Position numbers and translations under genes: made by a program | Source of the DNA: Xanthoparmelia taractica | Taxonomy: Eukaryota > Ascomycota > Lecanoromycetes > Lecanorales > Parmeliaceae | Direction: 5' to 3' | Length of the DNA: 64,000 nucleotides | NCBI GenBank assembly: GCA_033085395.1 | Contig: JANQBS010000109.1 | Coordinates: 59,229 to 123,228 of the forward strand | Notes under the pieces: generated by a model | Told to the model about the DNA's origin: nothing | Databases searched by the model: none | What the model saw: only the letters and a program-made list of their open reading frames with translations | Part shown: in pieces, positions 12,901-24,600 of the stretch | Layout of the letters: every line of letters starts with the position of its first letter | Numbering within the stretch: position 1 is the first letter of the stretch

Positions 12901-13398
12901 ACGAGGGAAACCCAGGTTGAAAGCGCCATGATGCTGGGAATGAGCGGATTAACGTCCAAGCAAGGGAATATCGAGCACTGTGGGAGTAAAGAATCCTAAC
13001 GAAGGGCGTGGTCTTGTTGTACTGCTCCTGATCAACTAGACGAGACAGGAATGCACCAAAGGAGGCTCCAAAGATGGCATCGAAAAAAGCGCATGCTGGA
13101 CGAAGGCAAGGACGACACTTGAAAGTGTACATGGAAAGACACAGGAAGGAGACATGCGCAATTCTTGACTCCATAAGTATTAGTGATTCCAGGTTGCAAT
13201 CGTTTGAGGCTGAGCCCGAAAGCTGAAGGCATTTTCGGCCTTCGGGATCAACTCTTGCAGGGGCGCATAGATAGCAATGAGCTGTGCCGTAGCCTAGGCG
13301 AGTTAATGATATGCGCACGGTCTGATACTGACCAGTGATATGATATACAAGATGCCAACGGTCCTTAGACCTGTTGGAAGGATCAACTGAGTTGACAT
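9998..13398 (-). CDS. Multi-pass fungal membrane protein with MARVEL-like central region
   Basis: A multi-exon minus-strand gene. The N-terminal part (13318-12354) is a Cys-rich extracellular region with CRPCLRPACAF and several N-glycosylation sites. It ends in DIGGIG, where an intron (12300-12353, branch GCTAATG) leads to VYVSYWIQTGLAL and at least four membrane segments. A second intron with a perfect TACTAAC branch site joins this to a four-helix segment (about 11400-10832) resembling a MARVEL domain (AVDCLSVVFWFAGFISLA). A 63-nt intron starting with GTAAGT then joins, in frame, the typical family C-terminus WSFGQIVAISVWAEPLCEY. A last intron (10396-10480) leads to GFEHRL and a disordered acidic tail. 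The start at 13398 gives a signal-peptide-like leader but needs a 35-nt intron, so it is tentative. The exon 13293-12990 and the one starting near 12959 are in different frames with no clean intron between them. The function is unknown; the family is common in Pezizomycotina. Confidence 0.6.
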
Positions 13399-15427
13399 GC
13401 TGACTTTTATACTTGGAACTGCCAAATCCTTCAGATAAGGTACTTACGAAGTACCTACCTTACCTTACCTTACTGTACCTTAGCTAAGGTACGCAGCGTC
13501 CGCCCTAGGAATCTTGGCGCCAAGTCATACCAGATCGGTCTCGTCGCCAATGTTTTCTTTCCCTTCATCGCCTGCTCTATGCCCTTCTGTATCCTTGACT
13601 CTCTGTGGTTGATAGTGGTTCTATGTTGCTACGCGCTGTCTGACCACTATCCCAGCCCATTATTCCATCCCACGACTATGACACGCAAGATCCATTAATG
13701 GACACTCGGCTTTGCTTTGCCATGGTCGACTACGAAATTCAATGCTCCTTTTCAGCTAGGACATCTTTCCGTATCGTGCATCTTGATTGACGCTCTGGTA
13801 TGAAGACTAAATTGAGTGTATAATTCCTGCTTCCTCCACGCTTTTCCCGCCCACCGTCGAGCTCTTTGACTAACATGAAAATGGTAGTGGCGTCAGTCTC
13901 TACATATCCTATGTCCTTAATCCTTCGATTCACTCTTAAGACCTCGCTCCTTTCCGCAAATAGATATTGTAACAAAGAGCTGGGCATACGTGGGGCAAGG
14001 TGGAAGAAGATCTGAAAGACTATTATCATCCGTGTAGTCCGTTGTCCCGGACTCTGGTCGTGAGCCCAGCAGCGCTCTACTGATGCTATATAGTGTACAT
14101 ACAACGCTGGAGTACCAGGTGCTATGTAGCAATGGTGGTCCTCCTGCTAAACAGTTCCGGTCAGGGATTGTAATATGCAATTCCACTGAGCGACTGAGGG
14201 ATCTTTCGCTGCACACTATTGCCTAGAGATCAACAAGTTCAATTCAATACAGTACCCATGACTGTTCCTTCCTCTGCTTGGGCAATCATGGAGCTTCACC
14301 CCAGCTTGTCCCTCCCATATCTGTTGAGGCACCCGTGTGCTTCCACTCAATCCCTTTGGGGGCTCTTGTTCAACATTGATACATCTTTCCTTAACCATAT
14401 CCATTGTAGAGAACAGTCTCAGCTTCTTCGAGGGTTAGTACAGTCAACGGAGATGTAAGCTTGCTTGAGCTTAGACCAACATTAGCTTCAAGCAAGAAGT
14501 TGCGGAGCTCTTTGCCACCAAGTCGTTGCCGTCAGAGGCGTAATAAATTGTTCCACCGCGACATGTATCTTTCTCTAAGCTCGCTGATTCACAGTCTCAT
14601 GCTCTGACAAGTACCAATATTTTGCCATGACCTCTGTATTCCTATCTCCTGCCGCCGCCACTTAGAGCAATCCCTCATTTTCTCCTTCATCGCTGGTCAT
14701 AAAAGTGTAGTAGGAGTCTGAGGTTTACGACGCGGACAACCGAAGTGTAGGGAGTTAGGTCTGGGGTAGAGTACGAGGCCTGGGCGATGTGAAGCTGTTG
14801 ACTGAGGAGGTAGTATGAGGGTCGGGGAGTGGATACGGCGGGTAGGATGGCTAGGGTATTCGCTTGTGGTGAAGCATTGGGGGCCTTCTGTAAGGGTGGG
14901 TTTGGAATCTAGAGGTCAGGCAGGACTGATGAAGGGCCAGTCAACTCCCAGATGGGTAGTGGTTAACGTGTGTCTGTCTGTATACATGTGAGAGACCAAT
15001 GAGGCGGGGTGTCCGTGGCGTCTTAGAGTCAGCGGAAGAGCTTGTTTGAAGCAGAGCATCTTGTTGACTTTTGAGAAAACTATAGCGTCTTCTTATCCTG
15101 ACAGCCGACGTATCATCCTAAGACACGAGAGGTAAGACGGATTCATCTCCAATTGTGTTGCTATGATACAGAAGAGTGATATATCATGTTATCTCCTTTC
15201 CATTTCAGGCAGACGCGCTTAAGACTGCCAAGCCGGCAATGGACAGGTTCCGAAGTCTGATCGTCTGATTTTCCAACTCGCGTCCAAAGAAAACATATTT
15301 TCTTCCTTTTAGATCGTTCGCTCAAGTGAACCTATATCATCATTCATTCATATATATATATATATTTATATTGTCCAAGGGGGAAATATCTCGGTTGAAG
15401 TTATCTACAGTTATTCCAGCGTCGGTA
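13399..15427. other. Intergenic stretch with TACCTT repeats
   Basis: No gene is supported. Near 13457-13492 there are ACCTT repeats and the perfect 18-bp palindrome GTACCTTAGCTAAGGTAC (13475-13492). A TA dinucleotide run lies near 15351-15364, just upstream of the next gene. Open frames at 13739-14458 show no recognisable features. Confidence 0.5.
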
Positions 15428-17572
15428 ATGGAGAAGGCTCAGTGGAGTCCTATAAATAGTGATCCTACAGGCGCTGCATTCAGCCCCGCTGCTGCCAAAA
15501 AACAGCATCCAGGTCTTACGCGGTTGCCCATCAATTTCTCTAATGGAGTTCCCGTCAAGGCCAAGAAACACCAGACCGAGTCACCCAAGCATACCTTGGA
15601 CAGGCCCATGCTGAGCGGGGACCTTTCCGCTTCTCGGACCGAGTCACGCTCATCCAAGCCACGGGAAGTTGAATCGGCTGGTAGTTCAACCATGAACCAG
15701 ACCGATCCATCTACTCCCGCTACCACCATCTCACCCAATGAACATACGTCTGAAAGGCGTGTAGAGAGCAATAGTCATGAGATGGCGTCTAACGCTCGCA
15801 ATTCCACGTCCGTGCCAAACTCAAGGGCCGGTACCCACACACCGAAAGCTGGTTATCAAGCCGGAGTAGCAGTAATGACGAAAAACGTACAGGCACAGAA
15901 ACCCGGTCAAATACAGTCTGCCAAGGATCTTTATCAGGCTCTCAGGATTCCACCACGGGGAAATGATTTGGTCAGGAGTGATGAACAATCAAACGTCGTC
16001 GAAATGAGTGAACCGAGGCAGACGCCAGTCAAAAAGACCCCTGGGCCAAGAGATACGCCCACAAGCTTTACGAAAAATTCACCCAATGGAGCCACGACCA
16101 AATCACACGAAGGTCACGTCAAGCCAGTACAAGATCGCCAATCAATCGAGGTGGACGAGCAGAGTTCATCTTCCTCGGACGATGATACAACTAATCTATC
16201 CCATGATGTGAGACGCACAGCGGAAGTAGCGATCGAAGAAGCAGAGAGTCCCGTCATGGATGATGCGAGTCACATTGCGCCGGTGAACGACTTGCCAGAT
16301 GATCATCCTGTCGAATGGCTGGCGGAAGCTCGAGACGTATACCGATATGCCTTACCGCCATTTGTCACGAAACAGAAGCAAGGTGTTCGAAGAATGGTAG
16401 AATTACCATTAGCCGAAGGTCAACAGTCCGCGGACAGGGTCGAAGTGGTGTATCGATCCTGGGATGCCCTGCACACATTCGCCAGCATTGACAAGGATGG
16501 TCAGAGATTCATCGTCAAAGCTTTTAGAGGCGGTGCAACTCCTTATCGGCCCTGGTTGGGCGCGCAAACAGGATTCTCCGAAGCTGCGCTTGCATTTGCA
16601 AAGCAGGGCCCTCGAGGCCCAAGATCCTGGGCAGCAACCCAAGACAAACGCCTTTCTCTCCCTAAAGGCTGGGCGCTGAGAGAAGAGGATGAGAATGATG
16701 ACGAGTACAGCCCCGGCAGTCGCCGTAAATCTGCGCAAATGCGGGGCCGGCGGAACCTGAACTACGATTTGGATGACGAAGAGGAAGATTTTGGCGAGGC
16801 TCCGGATCAGGGGAATTCGTATCAGATGCCAGGGACAGTCTACTCTGAGAATTCCTCCCTTGGAGGAGATGATGCTGCGCCTGATCCTACTGGCGATCGA
16901 CGACCGGACTCTAACATATCGACCCCACGACCACCCAGCAAGCTCGTCAATGCACTTACGAAAAGTCTTCGGCTACCGAAAGAGCAAGATGCCTTGCCCA
17001 AATCTAAACAGATAAAGCGCAGAAGCATTGGTGGCCAAGGAGCAACTCCTGACTCGGGAGCGAACAAACCTCATAAGCACAAGGTAGATCTTTCAAGCGA
17101 AAGCGAAAATCCCGTCCCCCATAAAAAGGCAAAAGCCATTCCCCACCGTAGCCTCTCCACCAATATACCCCATCCCAAGAACGTCTCTCAGACCCCAGAC
17201 CACGACCCTCCCACTCTCGAAGCGCCTACCCTCTCACCTTACAAACAAACCCACACAACGCTCCGCATCGCACTCGTCCCATACCCCCAACAGTCCGCCA
17301 TCCAGCGCCTACGTTCCTGCATGACCATAGCCTCATTCTTCAGCACCGTCATCGGAGTCTCGGGCTACAAAGGAAACCGAGACCATATCTTCGGCATCGC
17401 GGCCACGTTCGACTGCAAGGCAGAGGACGACGCGGACAGGAGTATGGTGATTCGAGAAGAATATCAAGACAGCTTTGACATTTTCCTCGAGACGGTAGAC
17501 GGAGCCGAGTCGTGGACCAAGGACGGCGGCAAGTGTGGCGTCTCTGTCAGCTTGCTGTTGGCGGAGGGGTGA
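15428..17572 (+). CDS. Large disordered protein with conserved C-terminal domain, unknown function
   Basis: A single exon that can be read from 15326, but the ATG at 15428 (MEKAQWSPINS) looks better: the 34 codons before it are hydrophobic and come from the AT-rich leader. The protein is then about 714 residues. Roughly residues 1-270 are Ser/Thr/Pro-rich and disordered with a serine/aspartate stretch. Residues near 300-420 form a folded-looking block containing VEWLAEARDVYRYALPPF and HTFASIDKDGQRFIVKAF. An acidic, basic-patch-rich linker follows (LDDEEEDFGE; KSKQIKRRS, nuclear-localisation-like). The last 110 residues (TLRIALVPYPQQ through VSVSLLLAEG) are compact and Cys-containing. I do not recognise the family. 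The acidic and basic tracts suggest a nuclear protein, which is an inference. Confidence 0.8.
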   Translation: MEKAQWSPINSDPTGAAFSPAAAKKQHPGLTRLPINFSNGVPVKAKKHQTESPKHTLDRPMLSGDLSASRTESRSSKPREVESAGSSTMNQTDPSTPATTISPNEHTSERRVESNSHEMASNARNSTSVPNSRAGTHTPKAGYQAGVAVMTKNVQAQKPGQIQSAKDLYQALRIPPRGNDLVRSDEQSNVVEMSEPRQTPVKKTPGPRDTPTSFTKNSPNGATTKSHEGHVKPVQDRQSIEVDEQSSSSSDDDTTNLSHDVRRTAEVAIEEAESPVMDDASHIAPVNDLPDDHPVEWLAEARDVYRYALPPFVTKQKQGVRRMVELPLAEGQQSADRVEVVYRSWDALHTFASIDKDGQRFIVKAFRGGATPYRPWLGAQTGFSEAALAFAKQGPRGPRSWAATQDKRLSLPKGWALREEDENDDEYSPGSRRKSAQMRGRRNLNYDLDDEEEDFGEAPDQGNSYQMPGTVYSENSSLGGDDAAPDPTGDRRPDSNISTPRPPSKLVNALTKSLRLPKEQDALPKSKQIKRRSIGGQGATPDSGANKPHKHKVDLSSESENPVPHKKAKAIPHRSLSTNIPHPKNVSQTPDHDPPTLEAPTLSPYKQTHTTLRIALVPYPQQSAIQRLRSCMTIASFFSTVIGVSGYKGNRDHIFGIAATFDCKAEDDADRSMVIREEYQDSFDIFLETVDGAESWTKDGGKCGVSVSLLLAEG

Positions 17573-18616
17573 ATTCGCTTTTCGGTGCCATGTGATCAAA
17601 TCTCATAGCAAGTTTAGGATTTTTAGGACGTAAATGGATGCATTCCATCCCATCCTGCTTCGCTTCTTGACCGCAAGACTTGTTCACTCCCTCCACCCTA
17701 CAGCCCAGTAAAGACTTTGATAAATCTCTACGCTGGAACCAGTATCGGACAGATTTCTCGACAGATGGTATGCAGGCAAGTCCAGTCCTCGTATTTCAGG
17801 CTTGGTGGTGCAAAGCTCATGCAATCATCCCAACGTCTTTCATGCATTAACATAATACTGCAACCATGCACCTCCGCGCCTCCTTCGCCCCCTTCCCACT
17901 ACCCCAAAAGATCACCTTCCGGCGGCGTCCGTAAAAAGCGCCATCTGGTGACTACTGGGATCGATGAGTAGAAGTGTAATTGAGTGGACTGCCCTCCGCA
18001 CCGAACTTTCTCAATCAATCCCTTCTTCTCCCTTTCTCACCCTCCATCTCCTTAATCTAACACCCCTCTTTCTTTCTTTCTTTCTTTCTTTTCTTCCCTT
18101 CCCTTTCTCTCCTTTTTCCTCCTCTTTCTTCTTCTTAAATTCTCTTTTCTCCCTTTTCTTTTCTTTTCTTTTCTTACCCCTTCCCCCTCCTTCCCCCCTC
18201 CCTAAAGCAGAATACATAATAGAGATGACAGGGATGAGAGGGGAGTGAGTGGTGGGGATGATATTCATGCTGAGCGTGAGATACATTGGATTCGGTTATC
18301 AAGGCAGGGACGGACGGTAGAGGGGGAAAGGGGTGGAAGAGAGGAGATGGGGGAGTTTGTGATTTGTTTAGCTGACTACCTGGCTACGGATCCATCTATG
18401 TTCTTTTTCCTTTTATTGTTTCCTTTTTTTTTTTTTTTTTTTTTTTTTTTGTGGAGGTCAAGACTTCTGGAGCTGTGAGGCTTGCTTGCTTTTAATGGGA
18501 AGATTTGGCGAAAATTCTCTTCCAGGAACCACGCAAAGGCAAGGGAAAGGAAAGTAAAGAAATGGAAAAACGATTTTGCAGCCCCCCCCTCTCACTCACT
18601 CACCCCCTGCCCAACT
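17573..18616. repeat. Low-complexity pyrimidine-rich intergenic stretch
   Basis: There is no gene. The stretch includes TTTC tetranucleotide repeats and TTTTC runs at about 18068-18175 and a poly-T tract of nearly 30 nt at about 18422-18450. It lies between two convergent genes, the plus-strand gene at 15428-17572 and the 3' end of the PKS. Confidence 0.7.
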
Positions 18617-21600
18617 TCACCCACCCTTATACCCCTCCTTAATCTCCTCCCTCACCACCCTCGACTTCATCACAACCAGCACCGCCAACACCTCCAGCGA
18701 ATTGCCCGAAATGAGATCAAACATCGAAACCTTGACCTCCAATTCCCTCGCGATCCAATTCCGAATCTCGACCGCAACCAAAGAATCCAACCCGTAGCTC
18801 GCCATCGGCAGACTGAAACTCACATCCTCGAGCGACCGCATCAGCACATCGGAGATCTTGACCGCCAGCGCATCAAGGACCAGCGACCGGGCTTCCTCGA
18901 ACGATGCGGCTTTTTCCAATCGCTGAGTTAACGAGGCCGATGTGCTGTTACCGCCGCCAACAAGAGGGTCCTGGCTTCGCGACGCGCGGTACGCGTGACG
19001 GAGTTGCGAGAACTTGGAATCAGACATCCAAAAGGGCTCCTCGGTAACGTCAGTTCTGGGCTTGAGTCCCGTGATCCAATGGAAATTGCGCGCCTTGCCT
19101 GGCCCGGCCGTCTGCGCTCGGATCGCCGCGTCGACAAAGGCAAAGACTTCGGCTTCGTCGAGCCACTGCAGGCCCATGTGCTTGTCGACGTGCCAGGCGC
19201 GGGCGTTGTCGACGTCTTTGGCGAAGTAGCCGGCGCCTTTGACGGCGCCGAGGCTGAGGGTGGCGGCGGGGAGGCCCTGGGCGGTTCTGAATTCGGCAAA
19301 GGCGTCGAGGAAGGTGGAGGCGGCGCCGTAGGCGGACTGGCCGTGGTTGCCGAGGAAGGAGGCGAGAGAGCCGAGCATGAGGAAGAAGTCGAGGTTGGGG
19401 AAGACGTGATGGAGGTTCCATGTGCCTTGGACTTTGGGCGCGATTACTGTGGTGTATTGCTCGTAGGATGATTTTTCGAGGAGGACATTCTGGTAAGAAT
19501 TCAATGGGTGATACCCTTAGGAGAGAGGAGGGAAGATTATTACCTGAAAGACTGCGGAGCCATGGATCAAACCCTTGATTGGTGGCATGGTTGCTGAACA
19601 TTCTTCCGCGAGTTTCTCGACTTGGCTTCTGTTGGAGACGTCGCATTTCAGTACGGCGATCTTGGCCCCGAGATCCTCCAACTCATGGACTAGGTCCCGA
19701 ACTCCTTGGCCGTCGAGCCCGCTGCGAGAGGTGAGGATAATGTTCTTTGCACCTTGTCCGACCAGCCATCTTGTTATGGACTGGCCTATTCCACCTGTGC
19801 CACCTGTGATGAGGTAGCTGGCATCGTGGTGTAGCGCTGAGTAATCCAAAGTTGGAAGCACGGCCTGTTCCTGATGTTAGCCTTGAATGGCCTCACTTAA
19901 CGCTGATCTGAGTTCATGTCGATGGGACAACTTTCAGTGATGAATTGTGCATCACGACATACCTGGACTTGATCGCCGTCTTGGGGCTCAACAATGATCT
20001 TACCCACCGACTTCCCGCTTTGCATAAGACGGAACGCGGCCTCAATCTGGGAAATTGGAAACGCTTTTACCGCGGCAATATTGTCCATGCGCCCGTTGAA
20101 TATGAGATCTGTGACTTCTGACAAGACTTTACCCGTCAACTGGGGCTTTTTGGCTTGCAGAAGGAGTAGGTCAACTGTAGCATAAGTGATGTTGTCGGTG
20201 AATTTGGACATTTCAACTCTAGTGTTGACGATCAAGTCTTTCTTTCCAATCTCGATGAACCGTCCAAAGGGAGCCAGGCAGTCGAGAGAAGCCTTGAGCA
20301 TTTCTCCAGCCAGTGAGTTCAGCACCACATCAACACCATTGCCGAAAGTCCTATTCCTGATTGATGACTCAAAAGAAGTATCTCTGGAGTAGAATATGTG
20401 ATCCTCGGGTATGTTGTACGAGTCCATGAGGAACTTCTTCTTGTCCGTGCTGCCAACCGTGGCAAATATCTCTGCTCCAATCCATTGGCAGAGCCTGATA
20501 GCCGCTTGGCCTACGCCTCCGGCTGCGGCATGGATCAAGATTGTTTCACCAGCTGACAGACGGGCGGTACCGACAAGACCAAAGTAAGCGGTAGAGAATA
20601 CTACAGGGATAGCTGCCGCCGAGACAAATGACACAGAATCTGGGATTTTGGTTACAAGATGGGAGGAGCACCTGGCGAAGGTACCATATCCGCCACTCGA
20701 CAAAGCACAAACTCGGTCCCCTATCTTAAAGCCAGAGACAGAACGTCCCATGGCAGTAATTCTACCACTACATTCGCCTCCAAAGCGCTCCGATGAAATC
20801 TGGCCCACGGCATACATTACGTCGCGGAAGTTGACGCCGGTCGCTTTGACTCTTATTTCAACATGGTCGTCTAGCAGAGGTTTCATGACCTCTTTGTCAT
20901 CCACAAAATAGAGAGTATCTAGAAGGCCCGGGGTTTCCATAGTCAGACTCAAGGGCCGGTCTCTCTGCTCAAAGATCTGCAACTCAAGGTCTGCCTTCCA
21001 ATCATGTCTGACAGCCCAGCGACTAGCATCGGGATCTTCGACAATCCGCGGAACGAAGATGCCGCCTTTCCTCTCCATGTATTCTCTCTCTATTTCTCGG
21101 GTAGTTTCGTGATCGCCCCACGCGGCTTTGAAGACTCTGCAAATGAGATCCGAGGTATCATTTATGGAAAGGCGCTCTTTTCCGTCCAAGTCCAGTAGGA
21201 TTGGTAGGATTCCGGCATTCTCATTACGAACTGTCCTGATCATTCCCGGTATCATGTTTGCATTCGGCGTGGCTGTCTCCAGATTTCCATCTTGTATTAC
21301 CCACAGAAGGCCCTGAGCTGAGCATAGTCTCTGAATCGCATTGAATTCGCTGGAAGTAAGGGTTGCCAAGACTGGAGAGTCCAGCTCGTCCAAGAAGATG
21401 CAGATCGAGTTGCTTAAATCCATTTCGTTGACCGCTGTCAAAGAAACAACCGTCGGACGTCTTGTGGCTGTGACCTCGAGGGTCTCTTGAAGTCTGTCAA
21501 GGGATAGGCGGGTAGGTGTCTTACTGCAAACTACGATCACTTCCACAGAAGATCGGTTGTTTGCAGCAGGGGTTGTGTCGCGGTTCGTATGACTATTTGT

Positions 21601-24600
21601 GTGACCATTTGTGTAGCCGTTCGTGAGACCATCTGTGTAGCCATTTGTGAGGCCAACTTCTTTGTCGCTCAGAAGAGGGAACTCAGGATGGGGTCGCCAC
21701 TCCATTTTCCAACAGGGGTATGTCGTTCCTGTGGCCTCCAGTCCGACGGCCTTACTGGAAAGCGATGTTGCCGTGAAACCTTTCACAGCGACGAGGGGAA
21801 CACCTCTACCATCGTTAGCTCTCATTGCCAGTATGGAACCAATCGTTTGTTCGACTAATGATTTGGAGACACCGTTGCCGTAAATCTCGAGGTGCTCGTC
21901 TTGTATTTGGTTTATGTCACGTGATATTGAGATCTCTTTGACGCGCGAAGCCACAGGTGTTCCCTTCAGCAATTTTAGACCTTCGGTGAAGATTGGAAAG
22001 GAGACTTGGAAGCATGAATCAAGAAGACCGGGATGGATAATGTACTCGCTCTCAAATTGGTATGGCATCCTTTCTTTAGTCTTGGGAATTCGGACACGCG
22101 CATAAACGCTGGCCCTACCTGCTCGACATTCTACAAGGTTGCGAAAGGAGGGGCCAAATTCAAGTCCCATTGAGGTGAACGTTTCGTAGATCTTCTCACA
22201 CTCCACTCCATCTATCGAAGCTAATGCCGTTTCACAGTTGCTTTCCACAGTCATTGCACGTTCTATCTCCTGGGAACGCAGGCCCTCCACTGGGTTCGAC
22301 TGGTTTTCCAGTTGAACGGCAATCTGACCCCGGCAGTGTTCCATCCATCCTCGTTCATGGTTCCAAGAGAAGATGATGAACTCGTGCCAAAGATCAGATG
22401 ATGCGCGAGTGCTCTCACCAAGTGGCCTGAGGTTCAGCACTGTTTCGATTTGGGAGGACTCAGGAATGACCAATGCTTGCCCCACATTGACCTCTCTCAG
22501 TACGTACTTGGTAAAAGGAATACCTCCAGAGAGGGCATGCTGATGCGCTGCTTCGATTGCCATGCTGAGGAAGAAAGTCATTGGACATACAACATCGGAT
22601 TGCACCTTATGGTCTCTAAGCCATGGCAGCCTCTCAAGCTCGATGATATTCCTCCATCTTGGCTCGATGTCATTTGTATCAACGGCCAGGACGCCAAGGA
22701 CATCGCTTCTACCAACTTACGCAAGCGGTGACCTTGAGGCAGACGAGTCTCGTGCCAGTATGCGTGCTTGTGATTCCATGGGTATGTAGGAAGACCTACT
22801 AGCACTGCCGGTCTTTGTCCATGATTATAGTTGACAGCAGACATATCGATAGCGCAGCCTCTGACCACCAACTTGGATGCTAGCTGCAGAATGGAATGTA
22901 AAGCGTTCACATTCCGCTGTAAGCTTGGTAGATAGTCGATTCTATTCGCAGAACTCGGATCCAGTTTGAGGATTTCTAGCACAGGACCCTGCAAAGCCGA
23001 ATGAGGTCCAATTTCTATCAAAAGGTCGACTTTAGATCTGGCTTTTATCTCCTGAACTGCCGGTAGGAACTTGACCTGAGAGACAAGATTGGACGCCCAG
23101 TAGGCAGGACCGAGTATCAAGGTACTGACCGAAATGCCAGTCAAAGAAGAGACGAACTGCACAGCTGCTGAATGCGCCGGCCGTATACCTTTGAGGGCCA
23201 AACGGTAGTCGTCTAAGACCGGTTTAAGATGATGGGAGTGGTAAGCAACGTCAACATAAAGTTTTCGGCTAAAAAGAGCCCTTTGCGCAGCTTCACTTTG
23301 TAGACGATCAATGGCGTCCGCATTTCCCGAAACAGTGACGCTCGAGGGACTATTGACACACGCAACAACAACTGTACCAGTGAGGTTCAACGCATCGATT
23401 AGCGACGTCGCCGCATTTGCACTCGTCCCGAGTGCTAGCATGGCTCCTTTGATCTCAGGATGGTTTTCATGTAGACGAGCAGCAGCAACTCCTCGATGAT
23501 ATGCGATTGCCATACATGATTCCAGAGACAGAGCATCAGCAGCAAAGGCAGCAGCAATTTCACCGCTAGAATGGCCCGTCACCGTCGTCGGCCGCACACC
23601 CCAAGACCGCAAAACAAGGACTAGCGCTATCTGTATTGCTGTGCAGGCTGGCTGGCTGATACGCGCTTGGCCCAGGCGTGATGTTTTACCATCTTTCAAG
23701 ATTTCATCCTGTAGATTGTAAGAAGCCCCGAACTTGAGAACCGCATTAGCTGCCGCGTCGATAGCCGAAGCGAAGATAGGATTTGCCGCAAGGAGCTCAC
23801 GTCCCATTCCGTGCCACTGTGCTCCTTGCCCTGTGAAGACAAACCCTATCTGGGGTGGTCTGATAGAACGCAGGGGAGCGAGGTCTGGATTCTCAAGCTT
23901 TTGGATCAGACTGGATATTGAACTTGCCACGTACGCTGTCTTCCACGAAAAGAGAGATCGTCGTTGACCTAGAGTAAAAGCAAGGTCACGCAAAAAGCTA
24001 TCATTGTTAGCGTCGGGGCGTACGCTCAAATACTGTTTCAATCTGGCTGCTTGATGATCCAACGAGATTCGGTCATGTGCTGCCAAGAGGAACAATCTGG
24101 AGGGCACATCAGGCGCGGCATCATGTATTTCTTCCTTTAGCACACCGTTCAAATAAGACTGATCTCTATTACCATGTACCTCAAAGGCATGTGATACACC
24201 ATTGGACACGTGGTTCATGCGCTGTCTTCGAATATGCGGGCTCTCCTCTAGGATGAGGTGGGCATTTGACCCTCCTAATTTAGATCAATTATCTATTCGT
24301 GAATATTTTAGGTGAAAATCTCACCAAAGCCAAAGTTGCTCACTGAAGCACGGCGTATGGAAGTCTCTGGCCAGGGCAGCGGATGGGTAGCTACCACCAG
24401 GCTTTTGCCGAGAGAAGGGATCTCTGGATTCCTATTTGCGTACCCAGAATTGGGCAAGATGATACCCTGTTCGAGCATCATCGTCGTCTTGATGACCGAG
24501 ACGATACCCGAGGCTCCCTCCAAATGTCCAATATTACTCTTAACAGAGCCTAGATAGAGGGGTCTTTCAATGGATCGGTATTTTCCGAGCACGCTTTGGA

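Noticed and set aside
15439..15771. Antisense open frames within the 15.4-17.6 kb gene
   Set aside because: Shadows of a long real frame on the other strand.
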